NCBI RefSeq assembly: GCF_000003855.2
Contig: NW_003101658.1
Coordinates: 465,897 to 529,896 of the forward strand
Origin: Blastomyces gilchristii SLH14081
Taxonomy: Eukaryota; Ascomycota; Eurotiomycetes; Onygenales; Ajellomycetaceae
Direction: 5' to 3'
DNA: 64,000 nucleotides
The translations under genes were made by a program, and so were the position numbers. Below the pieces are notes generated by a model. It was not told where the DNA came from, ran no database searches, and saw only the letters and a program-made list of their open reading frames with translations. Below, in pieces: positions 38,364 to 48,841 of the stretch (the first letter of the stretch is position 1; the number at the start of each line of letters is the position of its first letter).

Positions 38364-38700
38364 ATATCTCCACAATTACAGATTGAGGATCTTCCAAAAT
38401 CAAGAAGATTGGTGCATATGGCTAGGTCTCTTTGCCTTACAATTTGTATGGCAATTTGGCCCGGGGTTGTGGTGTGGTAGGGGTGAACAGGGGATAATCC
38501 CACTCAGGAGTTTCGAACAACGTCTGGTTCATGTTTGGCTGGATAACTCCACCACCACACGGGGTATGCGGTCGGCGATGGGGTCAAAATGCTCGTATGA
38601 TCAAGGGCTTTTTGATGGATCTATCGGCGGGTTCTTATTCGAAAAATTGAGCGAGTTCGTGGTGGAGCGGTTGATTGTTCGTGTTAATAATATTGTCTGA
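38344..38700 (+). other. 118-codon open frame in the LINE 5' end, probably not a gene
   Basis: An open frame on the strand opposite to LINE coding. It runs into the target duplication, has no recognisable domain and no promoter or intron signal. I read it as a chance frame in GC-rich 5' UTR DNA. Confidence 0.2.
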
Positions 38701-38791
38701 GTGTCTGTAGTAGAGTTTGCAGAGATTGAAGTATATGAGTTTTTAGTTCTTTCAGTCATAATAAGTGATTACTGACTGACTGAGCTTGAAA

Positions 38792-39049
38792 TGTAAGAAT
38801 AAGTGCTCACAGACAATTATTCAGATGTTTGCAGCTTAGTATAATATATACTATTAACTACTAGAAGTATTTACAGTAGAAAGATAAAATGTAGAGATTA
38901 AATGTATAATAGTATTTAAGCTGAGTTATGAATAGTATTTGTGAACTTCAGTCTATATAGTTGTGTGTAGTCAAGGGCTGCTAACTCTATTGATTATGTG
39001 AGAGATAGAAATAGAGGTAAAGAATTCATGAGAAGCGGGATTTCTTACA
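38792..39049 (-). repeat. T1-B 5' LTR (258 bp)
   Basis: Partner of 24,146-24,403. Followed by target duplication AGAAG and the resumption of T2-2. Confidence 0.88.
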
Positions 39050-41214
39050 AGAAGATATCTAGATATTTATAATATTATTAAGAAAGTTTTATACAAGAAT
39101 CTGTTATTATAATACAGAATAACTTTTCTAGAGTCTTTTTAATATCAGTCAGACTGATAAAATAGATTGATATATAATTCTGCTATCAGCAATCTTATTA
39201 GTGACTCTGTCAGCAGTTTTAATAATAACTTCTTTTTCAGAGTATTTTATAAGCATTGGCAGAGATCTGTGTAAGATTCATAGTCTTATAAATATTATCT
39301 TCATGAATTATATCATCATTAGAGAATATTAAGCTTCTATTTCAAGTATTTAATAAGATACCTTGTTTAGATAGTCAGACAAGTTCTAATATAAGATTAT
39401 AATTAAGATTATCAACTTCATATATGTAGACATCTTCATATTAATGTTCTTTCATATCTATGTTTAGTTTCACTATGTAATGAGTACAAACATCTTTTGA
39501 ATCATTAAATTCTGTGAGAAGTCAGAGTTTTAATAAGAGAATACACTGAAAATTATAATATCTTACAACTAAAGATTTTATCATTGCATAGTAACATAGA
39601 TCACTGTCTATTATAACTTTCATATTATACATGTTATCAATCACAGTAGATATAAGAATCACATTCATTGTTATTTTCTCTTTAAATTATTATTATTTGA
39701 TCTCTTCAAGCTTCTGTTTGTAAATTTGAATAGAAGCTAGTCTTTTCCCTGTTTCATTAAGACATTCTTATAGTTATCTTTCAAATCTTTCTTCACTGCA
39801 ATGTGATTAATGTGAACAGACACTGATTCATTCTTTAAATGAGAAGACACTAATCTTTCTCTTAATTAAGAAGATATCAGTCTTTCTCTTGAGTGTGAAG
39901 ATACATAGATTAATTAGCAGTTAAAAGTGATATGTTCTAATTAGTTACAGTTAATGCATACTTTACATTGATGTCAATCAGTGACTTTCTCAGAAGTGAT
40001 CACAGAGACTTAAAAGTCTGTTCAAACAGCAGAAACTCTTGCTTATGTATAAATATTTAAATATATTCAGTTTATAATATCTGCATCATTGCTATTCTTC
40101 AGCATGAGTGTATAAGTGACTGAAGTGTAATATCTTCTATCACTGTTCTATATACTCTTAAGCTTGATAAGATAATTGTCTAATGTTCAGAGCTATATAC
40201 AGAAGTCTTCATAAGTTAAGTCTTTATTTACACTTATAAGAGTCTGTAAGAGTTCAAAAGTTAATATCTTCTTAAGTATATTAATCTTCATTTAATTCTC
40301 TCAAGATTGATCACCTGCTTCTAAGATTTTAATATCAAAGTCAGAGATAAATATTATAAGAGAAGTATTTCTCTATCAGATACTTTGTAATCAATCTAAC
40401 ACTTTCTATTATATAATAGTGTCTTGAAACAGAATATCAAGATATTTAATAATATTATCAGATGTTCACAATACTGATTCACATGCTTTTATTCATGAAT
40501 AAAACTTCTATTTCACATGATTCTTTAATTATTCATTAATATATCAATCTTAATTAATTAGCAAATCAATGATATCTTTATTCACACTCAGTTTCATAAG
40601 CATTTTCATTCTTCATGATGAGTAGAGAGTGAGATCAGAAGTATTAAAATATATAAGAGTATTTAAGCATTCTTTCAGTACTTTTATATTCAATTCTGCA
40701 GATGTTGAAATTGCATGAGTTTCTTATTAAATTAATTATTGAATTTTCTTATATTAAAGTTATTAAGTTATATATATATTAACTATCTATTACTGTTGTA
40801 ATTTCAGTATTACTCAGAGTCACTGTAATATCACTTCTATACTTATATTCAGAGATTCTCTTATATTATTGTTAGATATGTTATTTATTAAGTGTATAAT
40901 ATTTGTGAAATCTTGAAGAAGTGTAATTATATAAATATCTCATACATTTAAGTGTCAGAACTCTCAGATCTTTCACTAATATTCTCTTTATAAGATTTTA
41001 TTACAGAGTTAGAGTGATTGATAAGTAAGCTTCTATTTAAGAACTCAGTGTTTACTTAACTGTGTTTCTCTTTCTTATACATTGTTATATGTTCAGATAT
41101 CTCTCAATGAATAATCATTTCTAATAAGAAGATAATACATGAATAATCATTTCTAATAAGAAGATGATATATGAATAATCATTTCTAATAAGAAGATGAT
41201 GAATATTTTTCTAG
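39050..41214 (-). pseudogene. T2-2 gag/protease relic (right part)
   Basis: Continuation of T2-2 after T1-B, collinear with T2-1 at 17,340-19,408. In coding sense it is the gag end of the element next to the 5' LTR. It has no sizeable open frame. Confidence 0.6.
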
Positions 41215-41524
41215 TATAAGAGATCTACACTGAATAGATCAGTATGATATTAATAGATCTTATATAACAAAGAGAAAAATGTTAGAGAAGAAAAAGAAAG
41301 AGAAAGTGCAAGAATCAGTGATCAAAGTGAATATTTATATGTGTATGTGGTGATGTATGCAGTGGGGCTTCAGGGTGGAAGAATCTATACGCGTTCGTGG
41401 CGGCCGAGGATTGGCAATTGAGAATGGCTGAGAATCGGAGCGTACGCATTCGAGAATGGAGCGGTTGGAATCTGTGGAGTGTAACAGAATAGTCTATATG
41501 ATTGATCGGGCGCAGCCCGCCACA
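41215..41524 (-). repeat. T2-2 5' LTR (310 bp), border of the gene island
   Basis: The outer 140 bases are nearly unmutated (GCGTTCGTGGCGGCCGAGG, CGGGCGCAGCCCGCCACA), while the inner half and the partner LTR have lost these sites. Confidence 0.87.
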
Positions 41525-43309
41525 GTATTTGATACTATTACAATTCTTATCATCTTCAGTTGTTGAGATTTTATATTGTAATTTATCTCATTTTATATGT
41601 GTATTAAAGTGACTCACTTGCTTGAGTGACTCACTCACTTGTGAATTATGTTAGTGAATTCTTTCATGATATTCAGATATTCATGCATTCTTCTGCAAAT
41701 GAAATAGCATATTCGATTTCAATATTTTCCCATAGTGCAGCAGCATTATCTGGTTCCAAGGTTTCAATTGTAGTTCTAAGCCTATATATAAGGCCTTTGA
41801 GTGTACGATTCAATGTTCTCTTTCCAAATCTTCTAATTCAACAGGTGGAGAAATCTCAGTCCTGCCTATAACTTCTGCGTCTGCTAAGATTCCGACATGG
41901 GGCTCCTATACTGCGTAGAGTATCCTGCCAGTGCCGACACCCCCCCGGCTACAAGCACCACTCAAGCACCTACTATTTATGCCATTGACTCATCCTCTGA
42001 CCCTCTAGCTCCTAGCTTCCATTACCTCTATTCTTGCTCCTTTCCTTCCTGGAATTTCTCCACAATATCCTGCTATTATAACCTAAAAACACAGAAATCT
42101 TCTGTTCCTTTCCCATCTCATAGTCCTGGCTCTGACACTAGCTCTGGCTCTAGCATTGGCTGTGGCTTCAGCTCCGGCTCTTGGTTCTGGCATGGCTTTG
42201 ATGGGCAGTCTTAGTTGATTATCTCTTGAAGAATAGGTTGGATTCTTATTCATATAGGGATAAAGTGAATTGTTCAGCTGTAGTTGAGGGTAGAGCTTAT
42301 TTGATTTGTATGAGGAGATTGAGATGAATATAGATAGTGTGTTCTATGAAGGGCTTCTGATGGCCTCCTATCATCTATGATAACTTTTGTTGATCTTTGA
42401 ACATGAATTCTAGTCATTTGCTAGCCATTCTGTCAAGCCCTTATCATTGTTCACTCTCATAGGAGACGCACAGAACCAACCCCTAGGTTTTTAATGGAAG
42501 CATGTAGTTGAAGGTGTGGTGGGTCACGTAGCGCCGTATAGGGCATCCTTGCCAGGTTATTACAGCACGAACTGTGAAGTCCGTTGTTGGATGGAGTTGA
42601 ATAAAGCAAAATCATTAACTTTGATATCTGGAATCTTACTGACTTCACCCAAGGCACTTTCTTTGTGCTGGGCTCTTTGGCCTTTGAAGCTCTAGTGCAT
42701 CATCATTTCTAAAGAGCAAACATTTGCTAGCAACAACGAATCCTCCGCTGAGAAGGTTTCCTGTTGACACCCAACAGCACTAAATATACCCACCCCCACA
42801 CACTCTAGAACCCAAGCCTGAGCCCCCTATTGTTAGTTAAACGGTTTAGTTAAGTGGCCCCTGGGTTACCCCCCCTAATGGTTATACCTGTTGGGTGTTG
42901 GTCTCTAGTTCTGGCGCTATTCCAATTTGATGCTCATCTAGATCCAATCCAGACAGTCAAACTTAAGCAACAAGTGGTTAAACCTGCATGGGTTAAAAAA
43001 GTAATGAGTAATTCAAACATCCCTCAGCTTAACACTCGTTGAGTTGAAATGTACTCTGTACGCTGTAGTTCCCGGCAGATGTCTTGTGATCATCAATCTG
43101 TAATGCAAGCCACTAAATAACACTTGCTGCTGACTGACTATCAGCATCTTTTTTTTTTTTTTTTTCCATCCCACCCAACATAACTCTTCACAACAACACA
43201 TCACCAACATCAACTCTGCACCGACCCAAGTACGCCCATCCCCAGGCCCATACAATGCTCTGTCATTTCCCATGGTCGCGCAACCCAATGTCCTGATTTA
43301 TCCTGCGCC
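41525..43309. other. Intergenic region and smp3 promoter
   Basis: The first 189 bases (41,525-41,713) contain no CC, GG or CG and look like flank caught by the neighbouring hypermutation. GC-balanced DNA follows. Minus-strand 41,680-41,850 has about 48 open codons (TLEPDNAAALWENIEIEYAI), possibly a relic of an old repeat; it could not be identified. Plus-strand frames at 41,626-41,871 and 41,897-42,214 show no domain. A CT-rich tract with a long T run sits at about 43,148-43,167, a common feature upstream of fungal transcription starts. No convincing gene here. Confidence 0.5.
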
Positions 43310-45519
43310 ATGTGGAGACGAACGTACCTGCTCCTCCTCGTGGTTCGCGTCTACTTTGCCCTATCGCCCAGCTATCTACACCCAGACGAGAACTTCCAGG
43401 GCCCCGAGATTTTCGCCGGTAAGAACCTCCCTGCTCAATCTTCCTGATATGTCTCCGGTTTGGTGCAAGGCATGTTTGCTTCAGGTAGCTTCGTGTGATT
43501 GGCAACTATGCTGGCTGGGAACGTGCAAAACTGTCTCCGCTGTCATCTCCGATACCTGATTCGTCCCCGCGCCTTCTGACTGAACTTTATGTACACGTAC
43601 AATATCAAAACAAAGCTTACAATGTACGGCTAATAATTGAACCCTTCCAGGCCAAATCTTCAACTATCCGTCCAAACAAACCTGGGAATTCACCTCCGAC
43701 CATCCTATCCGAAGCGTCTTCCCACTATGGCTTCTCTATGGCGTACCCATGACGCTCCTGAAGTGGCTATGGACGGAGGATGGGACCGGGAGTGCTCCGC
43801 CAGTGCTGGTATACTACGTGCTTCGTGGGAGCATGTTTGTTCTGAGCTTTGTCATGGAGGACTGGGCAATCCATGAACTGGTGTCGTCGTCTCCACGCCT
43901 CCGCCGCCAGACAGTCGTCCTGGTGGCATCCTCCTATGTTACCTGGACGTTCCAGACACATACCTTCTCGAACTCGTTGGAGACTTTACTCGTCGCGTGG
44001 ACCTTGGTTCTGATGCAACGCATTCTCGAAAACAAGGTACACACTCGTATATATAGATATTCCCAATTCATTCACACAAGTAGACATAACTCCTGCTGAC
44101 GCATTTCTCCAATAGCAAGATTCCTCTATTTTCGCATCCGTTGTCTTATCCTTCCTGCTCGTCGCAGGAGTTTTTAATAGAATCACTTTTCCAGCATTTA
44201 TCTTGATACCCGGCCTCCGATTGGTCCCTCATTTCCTTCATAAGTATGTACACTTTTTAAACATACCAATTTCGACCCAAGTGCCCTAACTTTACTTGTA
44301 CAGACCTCTCTCTCTTCTAACAATAATTATTTTCGGCATCATATCCTGTTTTATTGCCATCTTCGCGGACACAGACTTCTACAGTGCCTCCCCAACATCC
44401 CTCTCCGACGTCTTCCGCAATCCGATAATTACCCCCCTCAATAACCTGTTCTACAACTCCGACACCTCAAACCTCGCCAATCATGGCCTCCATCCGCGTT
44501 ACAATCACTTCCTCGTCAACCTACCCCAACTCCTTGGCCCCATCTACGTCCTCTTGCTATACTCCTTCACATTCCCAAATGCCCGCTCTTACTTCTCCTT
44601 CCGCAACCTCCGCGCCATCTCAGCCCTTTCCGCAACAGCCCTCCTCTCAATTTTCCCCCACCAAGAACCCCGCTTCCTAATCCCCTGCGTACCCCTCCTC
44701 CTAACATGTTTCCGCCCCCCACGCTCCCGTTTCTTCCTAGCAGCTTGGATCCTCTTCAACGCCGCGCTAGGCATTCTCATGGGTGTCTATCACCAGGGAG
44801 GTGTGATACCAACACAACTCCACCTCCCCGCCCTCCTCGCCAACTCAACCGCTCCTATCTCTTCCTCCCCCGGGTCAAGGGCGATGTGGTCAAAAACAGA
44901 TGACGAGCCAATGTCAATGCCCAGCGGCACCGTAACCGTTTTCTGGTGGAAAACCTATTCCCCACCAACGTGGATGCTAGGCGACCTGAGCACCACCAGT
45001 GTTCAGAATTTTACTTTCTCGAGCATCTCCACGGTGGACCTGATTGGTATTCCAGGTCCGGAGATGATGGAGAGACTCGAAGAATCGGTCCCGAAATGCG
45101 AACACAAGAGTGGAACGCCTGCTGCCAAGCATAGACGCCAACAACTGGATACCAATAATAATAAAAATAAGACGATGAACAATGAAGTCACAATCCAACA
45201 CGACAACCCAACTCTCCTCGTCGCGCCGAACTCGAATACGTTTCTGGACAATTATGTCGTCGTGAACAGCGATTCTCCATCCGCGGCAGGTGCAGGTGCA
45301 CATGCAGACAAGTCAGATGAGGATGAGGCAAAGGACGGGGAAACAGGGCACCCTTCCCTGCAACTGCACCTACTCTGGTCATACGCGCGCCATTTGAATC
45401 TGGATGATATGGACTTTGGCGACGATGGAGTGTGGCCGACGCTGAAGCGGGTGGTGGGGAGGAGAGGATTGAATGTTTGGCTGGTGCGGAGGGAGGGGTG
45501 TTTGGAGGAGGGAAACTAA
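43310..45519 (+). CDS. smp3: GPI mannosyltransferase 4 (SMP3 family, GT22)
   Basis: Transfers the fourth, side-branching mannose to the GPI-anchor precursor in the ER membrane, using dolichol-phosphate-mannose. I assign four exons: 43,310-43,418, 43,651-44,036, 44,116-44,243 and 44,304-45,519 (612 codons, all GT-AG, frames join exactly). The start sits in a short Leu-rich hydrophobic N-terminus. GT22 motifs visible: [10 protein letters not shown] (residue 24 on), DTDFY (about 230), [19 protein letters not shown] (about 269) and HQEPRFL (about 327), among several hydrophobic segments. The protein is about 100 residues longer than yeast Smp3 because of a hydrophilic, Asn/Asp/Glu-rich insertion near residues 475-555. 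It is followed by a T-rich 3' region; the P450 gene begins 604 bp downstream on the same strand. Family identification is firm; the exact insertion boundaries and the first intron (232 bp, long for this gene) deserve transcript support. Confidence 0.9.
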
Positions 45520-46123
45520 TTTATTTGTTTTATTTATTATTTATTTTATTTTATTTTGCTTTTCTATTTCTCTTTTGAATGGAATTTTGAGGTTTGATTG
45601 ATTAGTACGTTTTGGTGCTCAGTTTTATTTGACACCCCCGAGAGATACACTCTGCTCAGTTCATCAGATGGAGGCAGGCAGTAGTTACAGTTCCCCGATG
45701 ATCTATACCACATTTTCCTTCGCTTTTCACCTTTAGCCTGGGCTGGGTTGTTTTTTTATGGTTTTTTTACTTCAATTTTGTTCTACTACTCTCCTTGTTA
45801 ACGGTATTGTCGGAGGACTTTTCAAGATTGATTTTGTTTTTAATTTACAGGTCGTTGCTCTGTTTGTACAGAGGCCTCAGGAATCCTCTGCCCACATGTG
45901 GAGAATGACAGAAGTAACAACACTTTAGCTAGACACGAGATTATCAAGAGAGAGAATGCTAACCCCGCACTAAAGCTCCGGTAGACTTGTGTAATACAAC
46001 CCCTGTCGAAGGTTTGAGGCATCCCCGATGGCCGCGCCGCGGGCTGACACACGCGCTCAGCGCACATTGCCCGCTCTACCTCCTCGACGAACCTGACAGG
46101 AATCTGACGGGTGATGTGACAGC
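45520..46123. other. smp3 3' region and P450 promoter
   Basis: A T/A-rich stretch with TTTATT repeats (45,520-45,570), typical of a fungal 3' UTR. After that, unremarkable DNA up to the P450 start codon. No further gene seen. Confidence 0.5.
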
Positions 46124-47826
46124 ATGGCGATTATGTTCTTGATCGTATGGGGACTTGCCCCCCTTATCTGCTACTTTGTATATCACCAGTCGACCCAAGG
46201 GAAGAAGCAGCGCAAACTCCCTCCAGGCCCCAAACCTCATCCAATTTTAGGAAACCTGAAAGATTTCCCACCCGATGGCACGCCTGAATACCAGCATTGG
46301 ATCAAGCACAAGGACCTGTACGGTGGCATCAGCTCCGTGACGGTGCTGGGCATGACGCTCGTCATCATCCATGACAAGCAGGCGACGCACGAGCTGCTGG
46401 AACAGACGTCGAGCAAGACCTCTGGACGGCCCACGATGGTCATGGCGAACAAACTGTGCGGCTACGAGTCCATCGTCCTCTGCCAGAGTTATACGCCTAC
46501 CTTCCGCCGCTGCCGCAAGTACCTGCACCGGGAGCTGGGGACTAAGGTGTCTGCGGCGCAGTTCCGCAGTGTCCAGGAAACTGAGATAAATCGACAGCTT
46601 GTGCGGGCGCTGAACGAGCCGGGCAAATGGTTGGAGCATTTTAAGACGTGAGTTCTCAATAGGTTTTTTTTCTTTTTTCTGCCTTTGAGATGGGTGCAGC
46701 GGCATTGGATGTATTGTATACTAAAACCAGGGGCAGTTCCGCTGGAGCGACTGTCTTGAAAATGGCATACGGCTACACCATCGAGCCGCATAAGCCTGAT
46801 CCCTTGGTTAACTTGATTGACAAAATGATGATGGAGTTCTCCCTCGCGGCTGTGCCCATGGCTTGGGCGGTTGATATTATCCCAGCTCTCCGGCATCTTC
46901 CGGAGAATTTTCCTGGTGCCACTTTCAAGAAGACAGCGCGTAGGTGGAGAAAGTCCATCCAGGCGAGCGCATACATTCCGTACCGATTTGTCCAGCGCCA
47001 AATGGCCTCGGACCCTGCCCACCAGCTATCATACGTATCAAAGCTTGTCCAACAACTCAGGGGAGATGATCAGAACGCCAAGCTGGAACAAGAAGACGAG
47101 CAGGCGATCATTTGGACCGCAGCTAGTCTATATGGAGCTGCCGCAGATACTACGATAATTACTCTCACCATCTTCACACTAGCCATGATCAAATTCCCAC
47201 ACGTACAACGCAAAGCGCAAGAGGAGCTCGATCGCGTCGTCGGCACGACCCGCCTGCCAAACTTCGATGACCGTGACCAGCTACCATACATTGACGCCTT
47301 GGTCAAAGAGGCCGTGAGATGGTGGCCTATCGCGCCTATGGGCTTCCCCCACACAGCCACTGAGGATATCGAGTACAACGGCCTGCATATCCCCAAGGGC
47401 GCCTTCCTCCTCCCGGCCGTCTGGTGGTTCCTGCACGACCCAGACGTATACGCCGATCCAGAATCATTCGATCCAGACCGTTTCCTCGCGCCGCGCAACG
47501 AGCCCGATCCCACGGCAGACGCCTTCGGCTATGGCCGCAGGATATGTCCTGGGCGCTTCTTCGCGGACTCGAGCCTCTACCTCACCATCGCGCAGTCGCT
47601 GGCTGCTTTCAATATCCGGCCCGCGGTGGGTGAAGATGGGAGGGAAATCGAGGTGGATGTCAAGCCGAAGCCGGGCATCTTGACATATCCAACCAAGTTT
47701 GATTTCCACATCGAGCCGAGGAGTGAGGAGCATGTGCAGCTGATTAGGGAGCTGGAACGGCAGTATCCGTGGGAAGCCAGCGATGCGGAGCTCCTTGAGA
47801 GTGTGGATGATTTTGAGGCTATATAG
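46124..47826 (+). CDS. Cytochrome P450 monooxygenase, microsomal
   Basis: Heme-thiolate monooxygenase anchored in the ER by an N-terminal helix (residues 2-20), followed by the proline hinge LPPGPKPHPILGNL (from about 31). Two exons: 46,124-46,647 and 46,737-47,826, giving 537 residues, normal for a class II fungal P450. An alternative acceptor 6 bases earlier (46,731) would add two residues. Signature parts: I-helix GAAADTT (about 308), ExxR as EAVR (366-369), PDRF for the PERF block, and the heme loop FGYGRRICPGR with the ligand Cys at about 445. All catalytic elements are intact. The heme loop and its context resemble the large fungal group annotated as O-methylsterigmatocystin oxidoreductase-like, but the substrate cannot be read from sequence and there is no neighbouring biosynthetic gene to suggest a cluster. 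It would need a P450 reductase encoded elsewhere. Confidence 0.9.
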
Positions 47827-48841
47827 AGTGAGTAAAGTGGCGCAGCCGCATATCTAGACGTGGAGTGTACGATGGATGCGGAGGGAAAGGAAAATGAGAA
47901 GGGGAAAGGGATGCCGGGAGTGCTGGTCACCTCCAGTCGTCCGGTCATCGATGTAGTGAAATTATTCAACCTCTGCTTCTCTCTCGCTGTTCTCTAAGAT
48001 TGTATATCGTGATATGTTAGTTGTTCAGAATGGGATTACGATATTTGTTGTTGTGGTAGAGGATAAGAAGCTGGTAACGCATTCATTATCTAGAGTCTAA
48101 ATATACGCCAAAAATGCGATTAAAGAAAGAGAAAGGAAAGATAAAGGAAAAGAAACCAGAGCAAACGTTGCAAAGAGCCTTAGAAGCTGCCTTGGTGAGT
48201 CAACGTGAGTTAAGAAAATAGGATAATAAATTAAACAACCAGTTCGATGGTAAATGTAATTGTAGCCCGAGGTTAAGCAATCGAGTCGGGTTGTCTGGAA
48301 CATTTACGAAAAGGAGAGTATTAGGACTACTCCCACCATGCCTCGCTGGTACCCCACCACGTTAGCGATAGGGTTGACGAGAATTGCGGATACGGGACTG
48401 TGTTCTCGTATACATGGCGACCTTATATTGGTTGGAGCAGCTGTGAATGGCCACGCCCAAAACTCGCAGGCTGGGGAGGTAAATGCATGGTTTGGCGATG
48501 GGTGGCCGGCCCTTGTTAATGGTACTGTAAAATTCGGGATTCGGCCAAGTCTCGTGTGCTGATGCCAGCGCACAAAGTCCATCCGCACGGCAGGTTGCAG
48601 GAAATGTGTCAGGGCTCGAAAAGCATCATTTGCCTGCTTGAGAAAATATGCAGATGGTTTTACCAGGCAATAACATATGGCCTTTCACCCAAGAACGCAT
48701 GGGAAGCTCGTCAGGCGAATTAAGTTGCCGAGGCTGAAGCTGGTAGGTAAATATCCACATTAGGAAGTGAATATAATAGGTCACATGTATATATATATAC
48801 TCCGCCACTATGTAGGGACGTTCCCGGGGATTTTAGGCGAT
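47827..48841. other. Convergent intergenic region between the P450 and bet5
   Basis: Contains both 3' regions. Overlapping open frames exist on opposite strands (48,338-48,562 plus, 75 codons; 48,588-48,304 minus, 95 codons). Neither shows a domain or good splice or start context. I do not call a gene; a short non-conserved gene or antisense RNA cannot be excluded. Confidence 0.4.

Larger units (their letters stand above)
31080..38695 (-). mobile_element. Tad-like non-LTR retrotransposon (LINE), 7.6 kb
   Basis: Inserted in T1-B with a 13-bp target duplication TCTGAGTGTCTGT (31,067-31,079 and 38,696-38,708). Minus strand: GC-rich 5' end with tandem units (about 38,695-38,040), ORF1 relic with CCHC fingers (about 37,000-35,430), ORF2 relic with AP endonuclease, RT and RNase H (about 35,340-31,450), and a 3' end in GAAGAATAATAATAATATA. 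No LTRs. Domain order fits the Tad1 clade of fungal LINEs. The coding body is mutated; the 5' 600 bases are not. Confidence 0.87.
24146..39049 (-). mobile_element. T1-B: near-complete Ty3/Gypsy chromovirus split by a LINE
   Basis: LTRs 24,146-24,403 (3' in coding sense) and 38,792-39,049 (5'), both 258 bp, with target duplication AGAAG. Internal sequence: 38,709-38,791 plus 31,079 down to 24,404, interrupted by the LINE at 31,080-38,695. On the minus strand: gag about 31,000-29,950 with a zinc-knuckle relic near 30,070, protease/RT about 29,750-28,750, RNase H about 28,600-28,000, integrase about 27,600-26,700, chromodomain-like part about 26,470-26,290, then a 1.8-kb unidentified segment. 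About 7.3 kb without the LINE. Confidence 0.87.
20794..41524 (-). mobile_element. T2-2: Ty3/Gypsy element split by T1-B
   Basis: LTRs at 20,794-21,103 and 41,215-41,524 (310 bp each) with target duplication GTATT (20,789-20,793 and 41,525-41,529). The internal sequence runs 21,104-24,145, is interrupted by T1-B with duplication AGAAG (24,141-24,145 and 39,050-39,054), and resumes at 39,050-41,214. The junction matches uninterrupted T2-1 near 17,340. Without the nested DNA the element is about 5.8 kb. Minus coding strand. A short tandem repeat of about 33 bp (ATGAATAATCATTTCTAATA unit) is present only in this copy at about 41,107-41,202. Confidence 0.87.

Noticed and set aside
1..41524. CRISPR array, prophage or bacterial operon
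   Set aside because: No regularly spaced identical repeats and no bacterial gene organisation; introns and repeat families show a fungal nuclear genome.
43013..43505. Open frames around the smp3 start on both strands
   Set aside because: They overlap the well-supported smp3 first exon, intron or 5' region and show no domain.
46124..47826. Secondary-metabolite gene cluster around the P450
   Set aside because: No backbone synthase, transporter or cluster regulator in the island; neighbours are housekeeping genes.
46247..47969. Several open frames of 70-177 codons antisense to the P450
   Set aside because: GC-rich coding DNA commonly leaves open antisense frames; none resembles a known protein.
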